Assembly (NCBI GenBank): GCA_033721915.1
Contig: JAWWAC010000002.1
Coordinates: 95,499 to 159,498 of the forward strand
DNA: 64,000 nucleotides
Direction: 5' to 3'
Source of the DNA: REBR01 sp033721915
GTDB taxonomy: Bacteria > Pseudomonadota > Gammaproteobacteria > Pseudomonadales > Oleiphilaceae
Each line of letters opens with the position of its first letter. Position 1 is the first letter of the stretch. Position numbers and translations under genes: made by a program. The notes beneath the pieces are model-generated. The model had not been told where the DNA came from, made no database searches, and was given only the letters and a program-made list of their open reading frames with translations. Shown here piece after piece: positions 24,593 through 32,316 of this stretch.

Positions 24593-24670
24593 GCCTAACG
24601 CCCGGCTCACGCGCCGGTTTGTAGCCGCCAAGCGGCGGAAAATCGGTCGCTGTGCAGCCGATTGTTAAAT
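24593..24670 (+). other. Integron attC recombination site
   Basis: A 78-bp site with a core box GCCTAAC (24593-24599; consensus RYYYAAC) at one end and GTTAAAT (24664-24670; consensus GTTRRRY) at the other. Between them the arms pair as CGGCT/AGCCG, CAC/GTG, GCG/CGC and CCG/CGG, leaving three unpaired bases on the right strand only (T24647, T24651, C24655). These are the extrahelical bases that define a foldable attC. An inner hairpin CCGCC/GGCGG completes the structure. The G/TT cut site at 24664 would separate a ccdAB-containing cassette from the yefM-yoeB unit. No integrase gene is in the window. Confidence 0.8.
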
Positions 24671-24677
24671 CTTTAGT

Positions 24678-24713
24678 TGTACGGCATTGTGAACATGAAC
24701 AACATCCCGTACA
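24678..24713. promoter_or_regulatory. Operator half-sites of the second yefM-yoeB module
   Basis: TGTACGG (24678-24684) and CCGTACA (24707-24713) are the same inverted half-sites as in module 1 but 22 nt apart instead of 5, directly upstream of the AGGAG ribosome-binding site of yefM. Confidence 0.5.
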
Positions 24714-24724
24714 GGAGCAGCCTT

Positions 24725-24976
24725 ATGGATGCCATTAGCTACACAGCCGCCAGAACCAATCTAGCAAAAACCATGGAGCAGGTCTGTGAAGACCATTCTC
24801 CTGTGATCATCACCCGCAGCAAATCACAGTCAGTGGTGATGATCTCCCTTGAGGACTACGAGGCGTTGCAAGAGACCGCCTACCTCCTGCGCGCACCAAA
24901 AAACGCCCGTCGTTTGCTGGAATCCGTTGCCGAGCTGGAGCAAGGCGGTGGTCAGGAAAAGGAACTTCTTGAATGA
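24725..24976 (+). CDS. yefM: YefM/Phd-family antitoxin, module 2
   Basis: Antitoxin of 83 aa (MDAISYTAARTNLAKTMEQV, then SQSVVMISLEDYEALQETAYLL), a canonical YefM. The ATG at 24725 has AGGAG 7 nt upstream; the in-frame start at 24677 would contain the operator. Overlaps yoeB by 4 nt. Confidence 0.9.
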   Translation: MDAISYTAARTNLAKTMEQVCEDHSPVIITRSKSQSVVMISLEDYEALQETAYLLRAPKNARRLLESVAELEQGGGQEKELLE

Positions 24977-25227
24977 AACTCATCTTCTCCGAGAACGCCT
25001 GGGAAGACTCTCTGTACTGGCAGAAAACTGACAAAAAGATCCTTAACCGAATCAATAAGCTGATCAAGGAAACCAAGCGAGAACCGTTTGCAGGTGTCGG
25101 TAAGCCCGAGCCTCTCAAACACAGCCTCGCCGGTTACTGGGCGCGGCGAATCAACGATGAGCACCGAATGGTTTACAAAGTAACGGATGACGCCTTGCTT
25201 CTCGCCCAGCTTCGGTATCACTACTGA
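24973..25227 (+). CDS. yoeB: YoeB-family mRNA interferase toxin, module 2
   Basis: Toxin of 84 aa, the canonical YoeB length, with WEDSLYWQKTDKKILNRINKL, GKPEPLKHSLAGYWARRIN, EHRMVYKV and the terminal RYHY containing the catalytic His and Tyr. It is closer to E. coli YoeB than the first module. The bases straddling its stop, ATTTAAC (25227-25233), match an R'' core box, but no R' partner follows, so the downstream attC may have been lost. Confidence 0.92.
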   Translation: MKLIFSENAWEDSLYWQKTDKKILNRINKLIKETKREPFAGVGKPEPLKHSLAGYWARRINDEHRMVYKVTDDALLLAQLRYHY

Positions 25228-25716
25228 TTTAACGCTGGCATAGCCCCCAGAATGCATATAGCCCACGCGACCATAACGAACTTCATTTATTTCCCCAATA
25301 GGTCATAACAGTTTATTCTACGTCACAGAGGTCTATAGGCACGGGCTTAAAGCGCCCTCGGGAAGGCTCAAAGAGATATAAAACCCTCAACATCCGACAC
25401 CGGCAATCCTCACCCGATCCCACTACTCCGAAAAAACCATCACTTCAATCGCATATTCCCAATATCCAGTCACTCTGACCGAGTATTCCCCGGATATCCA
25501 TATATGCCGTCGCTTTTACTGGATATTGGGAGATACCAGTCTCCCTGTACGGTCGTGGCTCTCTGTGCCCCCACCCCGTCTTTAACCGTATGCCAACTCA
25601 ATCCCCCACCCAACAAGAAATCCCCTCCAACCCCCGCTACAATCTGTCCCCATCACCGGAACACTCAGCTCCGGAATGCCTCATTCCTTTCACCCAAAAC
25701 CCATCAGGAACTCACC
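25228..25716. other. AT-richer gap upstream of the ABC transporter, with repeated motifs
   Basis: No gene is supported in this 489-bp gap. An in-frame leftward extension of the ABC gene exists but is not conserved in character. The stretch holds the TATTCCC/ATATCCA repeats listed separately and marks the right edge of the low-GC toxin-antitoxin segment. Confidence 0.5.
25454..25531. repeat. Inverted and direct repeats upstream of the ABC exporter
   Basis: TCCCAATATCCAGT (25457-25470) and ACTGGATATTGGGA (25518-25531) are perfect 14-bp inverted repeats 47 nt apart. A related direct copy, TATTCCCCGGATATCCA, lies at 25484-25500, 30 bp after the first copy (TATTCCCAATATCCA, 25454-25468). They could be regulator sites or the ends of a small element. 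Confidence 0.55.
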
Positions 25717-27510
25717 TTGCGCCCATACGCCGACAACGACTACCCCGCCGATCACAGCCCGGACTGGAAGGTGATCCATGGTCTCTGGCCTTATCTGACG
25801 GAGTTCCGGGGGCGGGCCCTGTTGGCGGTGGTTTTGCTGGTGGCCGCGAAGCTGGCCACGGTGGCGACGCCGGTGCTGCTGAAGTGGATTGTGGATTACC
25901 TGGAAACCCACCGGGACCAGGGGGAGATGCTGCTGGCGATTCCGTTGCTGCTGGTGGTGGCCTATGGGCTGCTGCGTTTTGGTTCCACCCTGTTCAGCGA
26001 GCTGCGGGATGCGGTTTTTGCCCGGGTGGCGGAGCGGGCCATGCGGCGGGCCTCACTGCGGGTGTTCCGGCATCTGCACCGGCTGGATCTGGGGTTTCAC
26101 CTGTCCAAGCACACCGGGGGGCTGGCCCGGGATATTGAGCGGGGCACCAACGGCATCAGTTTTCTGCTGCGTTTTACCCTGTTCAATATCATTCCCACCA
26201 TCCTGGAGCTGGTGCTGGTGGCGCTGATACTGCTGGTGACGCTGGATGCCAGCTTTGCGCTGGTGGTGGTGGGGGCGGTGGTGGTTTATGTGATCTTTTC
26301 CGTGAAGGTGACGGAGTGGCGCACGCGCTTTGTGCGGGAGGCCAATGCCCGGGACAACCAGTCCAACTCCCGGGCGGTGGACAGCCTGATCAACTTCGAG
26401 ACGGTGAAGTACTTCGGCAACGAGGGGTTCGAGGCGCAGCGCTACGACGGGGATCTGGTGGAGTGGGAGAACGCCCGCCTCAAGAACCGCCTGTCGCTGG
26501 CCACGCTCAACAGCGGCCAGTCGCTGATTATCTCACTGACCATGATCCTGATCATGGCCATGGCGGTGCGGGGTGTGGCCGCGGGGGATCTCTCCCTGGG
26601 TGATTTCACCATGATCAATGCCTTCATGATCCAGATGTTTGTGCCGCTCAACGCGCTGGGATTTGTCTACCGGGAGATCCGCCAGGCGCTGGTGAATGTG
26701 GAGCGCATGTTCCTGCTGCTGGAGCAGCCGCCGGCGGTGGTGGATGCCCCGGACGCCCGCCCGCTGCAGGTGCGTGGCGGTGAGCTGGTGTTCAAGGACA
26801 TTCACTTCAGCTACGACGGGCAGCGGCCCATACTGCGGGGGGTGAGCTTTACCGTGCCGGCGGGGCACAAGGTGGCGGTGGTGGGGGCCAGCGGCGCCGG
26901 CAAGTCCACCCTGGGGCGGCTGCTGTTCCGGTTCTACGATGTGGAGCGGGGCAGTTTGCGGGTGGACGGGCAGGATGTGCGGGATCTGCAGCAGGACAGC
27001 CTGCGGGCGGCCATCGGCGTGGTGCCACAGGACACGGTGCTGTTCAATGACAGCCTCTACAACAACATCGCCTACGGGTGCCCCGGGGCCAGTGACGAGG
27101 CCGTACGCCGGGCCGCCCGGATGGCCCATCTGGACGGGTTTATTGCCTCTCTGCCACAGGGCATGGACACGCCGGTGGGTGAGCGGGGGCTGAAGGTGTC
27201 CGGTGGTGAGAAGCAGCGCATTGCCATTGCCCGTGTAATCCTCAAGGACCCGGCCATACTGCTGCTGGACGAGGCCACCTCGTCACTGGACTCCGCCTCG
27301 GAGCGGGCGGTTCTCGGCGCACTGAACGAGGTGGCCCGCCAGCGCACCACACTGGTGATCGCCCACCGCCTGTCCACCATCCGCGACGCGGACCGCATAC
27401 TGGTGCTGGATGAGGGGCGCATTGTGGAACAGGGCAGCCACGAGACCCTGATGGCGGCCAACGGCCCCTACGCCACATTGTGGCGCAATCAGCAGTCACG
27501 GCAGAGCTGA
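25717..27510 (+). CDS. ATM1/HMT1-type ABC exporter (fused membrane and ATPase domains)
   Basis: Half-transporter of 597 aa that works as a homodimer. Six membrane helices span about residues 30-310 (ALLAVVLLVAAKLATVATPV, LLAIPLLLVVAYG and later segments). The nucleotide-binding domain has Walker A GASGAGKST, the signature LKVSGGEKQRIA and Walker B ILLLDEATSSLD. The family exports glutathione-linked sulfur compounds or heavy-metal-glutathione conjugates. I favour a TTG start at 25717: AGGAA lies 7 nt upstream, and the protein then begins where homologues do and has the usual length of about 600 aa. The ATG/ATA-rich extension back to 25504 is Pro-rich and atypical. A glutaredoxin and two GST genes follow nearby, fitting glutathione chemistry. 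Confidence 0.85.
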   Translation: MRPYADNDYPADHSPDWKVIHGLWPYLTEFRGRALLAVVLLVAAKLATVATPVLLKWIVDYLETHRDQGEMLLAIPLLLVVAYGLLRFGSTLFSELRDAVFARVAERAMRRASLRVFRHLHRLDLGFHLSKHTGGLARDIERGTNGISFLLRFTLFNIIPTILELVLVALILLVTLDASFALVVVGAVVVYVIFSVKVTEWRTRFVREANARDNQSNSRAVDSLINFETVKYFGNEGFEAQRYDGDLVEWENARLKNRLSLATLNSGQSLIISLTMILIMAMAVRGVAAGDLSLGDFTMINAFMIQMFVPLNALGFVYREIRQALVNVERMFLLLEQPPAVVDAPDARPLQVRGGELVFKDIHFSYDGQRPILRGVSFTVPAGHKVAVVGASGAGKSTLGRLLFRFYDVERGSLRVDGQDVRDLQQDSLRAAIGVVPQDTVLFNDSLYNNIAYGCPGASDEAVRRAARMAHLDGFIASLPQGMDTPVGERGLKVSGGEKQRIAIARVILKDPAILLLDEATSSLDSASERAVLGALNEVARQRTTLVIAHRLSTIRDADRILVLDEGRIVEQGSHETLMAANGPYATLWRNQQSRQS

Positions 27511-27511
27511 C

Positions 27512-27751
27512 GTGCGGATTGAGATCGATACCACTGCGGCCCACTTCGTCACCCTGTCCCTTCAGTCACGGAATGTCTCGGTGGTCCCGGTTTCCCCCGT
27601 AATCGCCGAACTCTCCACCCGCTTTGGCAACGACATGAGCAAAGATCCGGCGGACCGGCGAATCGCCGCCACCGCCGTCATTCACAATGCGCCACTGGTT
27701 ACGGCCGACAGAAATTTACTGGGCAACGACAGGGTGGAGACCCTGTGGTAA
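27512..27751 (+). pseudogene. Remnant of a VapC-type PIN-domain toxin
   Basis: 79 codons matching only the C-terminal half of VapC toxins: PVSPVIAELSTRF, DPADRRIAATAVIHNAPLVTADRNLL (with the conserved DPADR and TAD acidic residues) and the end VETLW. The N-terminal strand with the first catalytic Asp and the VapB antitoxin are missing. It begins right at the ABC stop, so the 5' half was probably lost by deletion. Confidence 0.75.
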
Positions 27752-27844
27752 TCAGTGGGCTCCCAAGGGTGTCAGGACTCCATCGGAGGGGCTGAGGGGC
27801 TGAGGGTCTCAGTGACTCCAGCCCCTGCCATAGCGCCCGGCGTA

Positions 27845-28249
27845 TCAGGCGCTTTGTGGGCTGGCCTCGAAACGCTGCTGCAGCCAGGACTTGATGCTGT
27901 CGGACTCGTACAGCCATTCCTGGCTGCCGTCTTCGTGCTCGATGCGCAGGCAGGGGACCTTGATGCGCCCGCCACCGGCTTCCAGGTCCTTGCGGTTGTC
28001 CGGGTTGTTCTGGGCTTCCCGCAGCTCGATGGGCAGTGCCAGGCGGGCCATTTCCTTGCGCACCCTGATGCAGAAGGGGCAGGCGTTGAACTGGTACAGG
28101 GCCAGTTTCTGGCATTCCCGGGCCACTTTTTTCTGCGCCTCGGGGCTGCGCTGGAGGCCCTTGGGGGTGCTGAGCTTTTCCTGGATCAGCACCACCGGGG
28201 TGAGAATCAGGCGCAGTGTGCGGAAGAAATAACGGATCAGGACTCGCAT
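27845..28249 (-). CDS. Membrane-tethered glutaredoxin-like protein
   Basis: Protein of 134 aa. The N-terminal hydrophobic stretch (RYFFRTLRLILTPVVL, about residues 6-21) looks like a membrane anchor. The glutaredoxin/GST-N thioredoxin fold follows, with active site CPFC in YQFNACPFCIRVRKEM (Cys near 57 and 60) and the cis-Pro in IKVPCLRIE. It probably reduces glutathione mixed disulfides at the inner membrane. Its neighbours are two GST genes on the same strand. Confidence 0.82.
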   Translation of the reverse strand: MRVLIRYFFRTLRLILTPVVLIQEKLSTPKGLQRSPEAQKKVARECQKLALYQFNACPFCIRVRKEMARLALPIELREAQNNPDNRKDLEAGGGRIKVPCLRIEHEDGSQEWLYESDSIKSWLQQRFEASPQSA

Positions 28250-28379
28250 GGGTCAACCTTGTGCTGTTGGAGGGACTGTTTTGGCGGCTGCATGATAACA
28301 AGTTTAGGGGTGGCAGCGCAGGGTTGCGACAGTCAGGCGGTGAAGGGTGGATCAGGCCGGAGCCGGATGGCCGGAAATG

Positions 28380-28398
28380 GCCGGGCCTGAGGCCCGGC
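28380..28398 (-). terminator. GC-rich palindrome after the first GST gene
   Basis: GCCGGGCCT (28380-28388) and AGGCCCGGC (28390-28398) form a 9-bp palindrome 18 nt downstream of the leftward GST gene. No clear T-run follows, so termination is uncertain. Confidence 0.3.
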
Positions 28399-28415
28399 AC
28401 TGGGGTCTGGTGGGG

Positions 28416-29081
28416 CTAGCGCACCACCATGCTTTGGGCGTGACGGACCATGTCGTCCGGGTCCGGCATGGCGTCCGGCAGTTTCACCCCTTTCTGGCAG
28501 GCGGGGCGCTGCTGCAGCTCGTCCATCCAGCGGCGCAGGTGGCTCAGGCCCTCCATGTCCACACCGGACCACTTGTAGGTGCGCACCCAGGGCCAGGTGG
28601 CCATGTCGGCGATGCTGTAGTCGTTGCCGGCCAGGTAGCGGGCCTCGCCCAGGCGGGTGTTGAGCACCTCGAAGAGGCGCCGGCATTCCTTCTGGTAACG
28701 CTCGATGGCCGGCTCGATCTTCTCCGGGAAGTAGCGGTAGAAGACATTGGCCTGGCCCATCATGGGGCCCACGCCCCCCATCTGGAACATCAGCCACTGC
28801 ATGCACACAGAGCGCTGCCTGGGATCACGGGGCAGGAACTGCCCGCTGAGCTCCGCCAGGTACCAGAGAATGGCGCCGGACTCGAACACCACAAAGTCGC
28901 CGTTGGCCCGGTCCACAATCACCGGGATGCGGCCGTTGGGGTTGAGTTCGAGAAACTCCGGGCGCTTCTGGGCGCCCTTGCTCAGGTCCACACCGATCAC
29001 GTTGTAGGGCAGCTGCATTTCCTCCAGCGCCACGGTAACCTTATGGCCGTTGGGTGTGGGGGCGGTATACACATCAATCAT
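28416..29081 (-). CDS. Glutathione S-transferase, nu/Ure2p-like (YfcG type)
   Basis: Protein of 221 aa. The thioredoxin-like N-domain (MIDVYTAPTPNGHKVTVALEE, LNPNGRIPVIVD, FESGAILWYLAE) is followed by an all-helical C-domain (GVGPMMGQANVFYRYFPEKI, SIADMATWPWVRTYKW). The T-P-N-G-x-K start and GPMMGQ are typical of YfcG/YghU enzymes, which act as disulfide-bond reductases with two glutathiones. In the same direction as the second GST and the glutaredoxin. Confidence 0.88.
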   Translation of the reverse strand: MIDVYTAPTPNGHKVTVALEEMQLPYNVIGVDLSKGAQKRPEFLELNPNGRIPVIVDRANGDFVVFESGAILWYLAELSGQFLPRDPRQRSVCMQWLMFQMGGVGPMMGQANVFYRYFPEKIEPAIERYQKECRRLFEVLNTRLGEARYLAGNDYSIADMATWPWVRTYKWSGVDMEGLSHLRRWMDELQQRPACQKGVKLPDAMPDPDDMVRHAQSMVVR

Positions 29082-29116
29082 GGCACTGGGCCTCCTTTAA
29101 TGACTGCCTTGGGGGC

Positions 29117-29737
29117 TCAGGCCCGGGCGGATTCGCGCTGACTGATGCGGTCGTACCAGGCCTTCAGGTGAGTCTGCTCCGGCTCGATGCCCTGGCGGAT
29201 GACCTTGTTGAAGTCGATGGTGGTCAGTGCGTTGATGTCCGCGGCGGTGAGGCTGTCACCGACAATGTAATCGCGCCCTTCCAGGTGCTGGTTGAGGAAG
29301 TGGAAGAACTTCTTCGCCCCTTCTCGGCACTGCTCGCCCCACTCCGGCACCGGCGTCATGCGGTCCTTGAAGTAACCGCTGGTGTGCTGGAAGCACATGC
29401 CGGTGGGCAGGAAGAAGTAGAACTCGATCCAGCGCAGCCACTGCTCCACACGGGCCTTCTCCAGGGCGTCGCGGCCCAGCAGCGGTGTGGTGTCGGGGTA
29501 CTGTTCTTCAAAATAACGGCAGATGGCCATGGTCTCGCAGATGGTGGAGCCATCCTCCAGCTCCAGCACCGGCACCTTTTTCATGGGGTTCAGTGCCTTG
29601 AATTCCGGGGTCAGGTTGTCCCCTTTCTGCAGGTCCAGCTCGATAAATTCCGCCTGGTCCAGCAGACCCTTCTCGGCCATGAACATGCGCACACGGCGGG
29701 GGTTGGGGGCCATTCTGGCTTCATGGATTTTCATCAT
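29117..29737 (-). CDS. Glutathione S-transferase
   Basis: Protein of 206 aa with an N-terminal thioredoxin-like domain (MAPNPRRVRMFMAEKG, LNPMKKVPVLELEDG, ETMAICRYFEE) and a C-terminal helical domain (VGDSLTAADINALTTIDF, the N-capping box). The start is one of two adjacent ATG codons at 29737/29734; the extension to 29836 is out of family. Substrate unknown. Possibly co-transcribed with the gene at 28416, 35 nt downstream. Confidence 0.85.
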   Translation of the reverse strand: MMKIHEARMAPNPRRVRMFMAEKGLLDQAEFIELDLQKGDNLTPEFKALNPMKKVPVLELEDGSTICETMAICRYFEEQYPDTTPLLGRDALEKARVEQWLRWIEFYFFLPTGMCFQHTSGYFKDRMTPVPEWGEQCREGAKKFFHFLNQHLEGRDYIVGDSLTAADINALTTIDFNKVIRQGIEPEQTHLKAWYDRISQRESARA

Positions 29738-29948
29738 GGGATTCTCGATGCCTCTTGTTGTGGTCACGGGTTGTTGTTGTGACAGAAGTCCGGTTTTCAG
29801 AGGGGCATCATGGCGTGAAAAGCGGGGTGGGAGCAAGACGCGGTGGCGGCCATGGCAGCAAGGTCCTGGCGGGCAGGGTCTCTGTATTGACTGGAAGGGA
29901 GGGGTTGAAGCCGGCTCAGGGGCCTGCGGAGGGCCCCTGGAGCAAGAA

Positions 29949-29974
29949 GCCCGACTCCCGCAAGGGGGCCGGGC
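29949..29974 (-). terminator. Probable terminator of vfr
   Basis: GCCCG-CTCCC and GGGGG-CGGGC arms around a GCAA loop form a stem 13 nt downstream of the leftward vfr stop. The transcript continues with UUCUU, a weak U-tract. Confidence 0.45.
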
Positions 29975-29986
29975 TGGCAGTGCGTC

Positions 29987-30628
29987 TCAACGGGTGCCGT
30001 AGACCACCATGGTCTTGCCGCTGACCTGCACCAGGCCCTGGTCTTCCAGGGTCTTGAGCACGCGGCCCACCATTTCCCGGGAGCAGCCCACGATGCGGCC
30101 GATCTCCTGGCGGGTGATCTTGATCTGCATGCCGTCCGGGTGGGTCATGGCGTCCGGTTCCTTGCACAGGTCCAGCAGTGTGCGGGCCACACGGCCGGTG
30201 ACATCGAGAAAGGCCAGGTCCCCCACCTTGCGGGTGGTCTGGCGCAGCCGCGAGGCCATCTGCTCGCCGATGAAATACAGTACACGGGGGTCGTCGTGGG
30301 CGATTTCACGGAATTTGGTGTAGCTGATCTCCGCCACTTCGCATTCGGTTTTGGCCTTGACCCAGGCGGAACGGGAATCCATGTTCTCGAACAGGCCCAT
30401 CTCGCCGAAAAAGTCACCGGCGTTGAGGTAGGCCATGATCATTTCACGGCCGTCATCGTCCTCGATAATGACGGTGACGGAGCCCTTGATGATATAGAAT
30501 AGCGAGTCACTTTTGTCGCCGGCATAGATGATGGTGCTCTTGGCGGGGTAACGGCGCCGATGGCACTGGGACAGGAAATAGTCCAGGTGCTGTGTACGGG
30601 TCTCTACGGGTCTGACGATACTGGTCAT
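29987..30628 (-). CDS. vfr: cAMP receptor protein (Vfr/Crp)
   Basis: Global regulator of 213 aa. The cyclic-nucleotide domain has the phosphate-binding cassette FGEMGLFEN followed by SRSAWVKAKTE (Glu plus Arg-Ser that bind cAMP). The C-terminal helix-turn-helix is ITRQEIGRIVGCSREMVGRVLKTL. This is the Pseudomonas Vfr type, which there controls virulence, twitching and quorum genes. Divergent from osmC; the crp-osmC-like pair also occurs in E. coli (crp-yhfA) and P. aeruginosa (vfr-PA0653). Confidence 0.93.
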   Translation of the reverse strand: MTSIVRPVETRTQHLDYFLSQCHRRRYPAKSTIIYAGDKSDSLFYIIKGSVTVIIEDDDGREMIMAYLNAGDFFGEMGLFENMDSRSAWVKAKTECEVAEISYTKFREIAHDDPRVLYFIGEQMASRLRQTTRKVGDLAFLDVTGRVARTLLDLCKEPDAMTHPDGMQIKITRQEIGRIVGCSREMVGRVLKTLEDQGLVQVSGKTMVVYGTR

Positions 30629-30901
30629 AACGGCTACCTATTCCTTCGATGACTTCAGCGGAAGCATGGGCACACTCACCGAATCAATACAGTGGCAGTC
30701 GCACTCCTGCCCCGTTCCTGAAGTGAGTATAGAACAACATTTCCCCTGAGTCCCCGGACCGAGTGTCAGGGTGCACAGGCTGTGATAGCCTTGGCAAAAT
30801 CTGCGGCTTTTAGCCCGTTTTTTGTGGCTGGTTTGTCATTTTCAGACCCGACAGAAACCGTTTAAGCCTTTATTGCCAATTTACAGGAGTCGCCAACACT
30901 C

Positions 30902-31345
30902 ATGAAAGCACGTATCGACTGGACGGGGGCGGCCAGCTTCCTGGGCACCTCCGGATCGGGGCACCCGGTGCAGATGGATGGCCCCCCGGACCACGGCGGT
31001 GAGAACCGCGGCCCAAGGCCCATGGAGCTGATGCTGCTGGGCCTGGGTGGCTGCACCTCCTTTGATGTGATGAGCATCCTGCAGAAATCCCGCCAGACGG
31101 TGACGGACTGTGTGACGGAACTGAGCGCGGAGCGTTCCGACTCGGTGCCCGCCGTCTTTACGCGCATTCATATCCATTTTATCGTAACGGGCAATGACCT
31201 TAAGGAAGCGCTGGTGAAACGAGCCGTGAAGCTCTCTGCGGAGAAATACTGCTCAGCCTCCATCATGCTGGAACAGGGCGGTGTTGAGATTACCCACGAT
31301 TACGAAATCCGAACTCCGGCAGAGGAGGCGCAATCCGGTGTCTGA
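30902..31345 (+). CDS. OsmC family protein (YhfA-like)
   Basis: Protein of 147 aa with the OsmC/Ohr fold. The two conserved cysteines are in GLGGCTSFDVM and EKYCSASIML, the pair used for peroxide reduction in relatives. ENRGPRPMELMLLGLGGC is the typical active-site helix. The YhfA subgroup is linked to crp in many gammaproteobacteria. Its physiological substrate is not known. Confidence 0.88.
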   Translation: MKARIDWTGAASFLGTSGSGHPVQMDGPPDHGGENRGPRPMELMLLGLGGCTSFDVMSILQKSRQTVTDCVTELSAERSDSVPAVFTRIHIHFIVTGNDLKEALVKRAVKLSAEKYCSASIMLEQGGVEITHDYEIRTPAEEAQSGV

Positions 31346-31486
31346 TCCCTGTTCAAGCGCATTTCCAGGGGGCATAATACGCGCCTTTGCGCCGCTAGCC
31401 CGTAACGCCCTGGCCGGCGGGCCCCCTGGTCCTGGCGCCCTTGCGGCGGCGGGGTGTCTTTTTACTTCCGCACGGAGGGGCTGTTG

Positions 31487-32278
31487 ATGGATAGCAAACT
31501 GGAACTCCACGGTTTCAACAACCTGACCAAGTCACTGAGCTTCAACATTTACGATATCTGCTACGCCCGCACCGAGGCGCAGCGTCAGGCTTATATCCAT
31601 TATATCAATGAGATGTACAACGCCGAGCGGCTGACCCAGATCCTCACGGATGTGGCCAAGATCATTGGTGCCAATATCCTCAACATCGCCCGACAGGATT
31701 ACGAGCCCCACGGCGCCAGCGTGACCATGCTGATTGCCGAGCACGAGCTGACCCCCGGCGAGGAGGACACCGAGGAGTCCCCCGGCCCACTGCCCGAGGC
31801 GGTGGTGGGGCACCTGGACAAGAGCCATATCACGGTGCACACCTACCCGGAGAGTCACCCCTACGAGGGCATCAGCACCTTCCGTGCGGATATCGACGTG
31901 TCCACCTGCGGCCTGATCTCACCACTGAAGGCCCTGAACTACCTGATTCACAGCTTTGAGTCGGACATCGTCACCATGGACTACCGGGTGCGGGGCTTCA
32001 CCCGTGACAAGGACGGGCGCAAGCTGTACATCGACCACGACATGAGCTCCATCCAGAACTATCTCAGCGAGGACACCCGCAACGCCTACCAGATGCTGGA
32101 TGTGAACGTGTACCAGGACAACCTGTTCCACACCAAGATGATTCTCCGTGAGTTCAACCTCAATGAGTACGTCTTTGGCGTGAATGCCGCGGACCTTCCC
32201 CAGGCCGAGGCGGACAGCATCCACGAGCGGCTGCAGAAAGAGATGCTGGAGATCTTCTACTCCCGCAACCTGCCCTGA
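31487..32278 (+). CDS. speD: S-adenosylmethionine decarboxylase proenzyme
   Basis: Pyruvoyl enzyme of 263 aa (E. coli class 1B type) that makes decarboxylated SAM for spermidine synthesis. The self-cleavage site is Lys112-Ser113 in HLDKSHITVHTYPESHP; Ser113 becomes the pyruvoyl group. The ATG at 31487 has GGAGGGG upstream and gives the standard length; the in-frame start at 31454 lacks a site. The vfr-osmC-speD order matches P. aeruginosa. No speE is seen in the window. Confidence 0.93.
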   Translation: MDSKLELHGFNNLTKSLSFNIYDICYARTEAQRQAYIHYINEMYNAERLTQILTDVAKIIGANILNIARQDYEPHGASVTMLIAEHELTPGEEDTEESPGPLPEAVVGHLDKSHITVHTYPESHPYEGISTFRADIDVSTCGLISPLKALNYLIHSFESDIVTMDYRVRGFTRDKDGRKLYIDHDMSSIQNYLSEDTRNAYQMLDVNVYQDNLFHTKMILREFNLNEYVFGVNAADLPQAEADSIHERLQKEMLEIFYSRNLP

Positions 32279-32316
32279 CAGCCCCGTACCGGGCGCCGGC
32301 AAGCACTCCGGCGTGG

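Noticed and set aside
30629..30901. CRP site in the vfr-osmC intergenic region
   Set aside because: Only a TGTGA half-site is visible (about 30780); no matching second half at the right distance.
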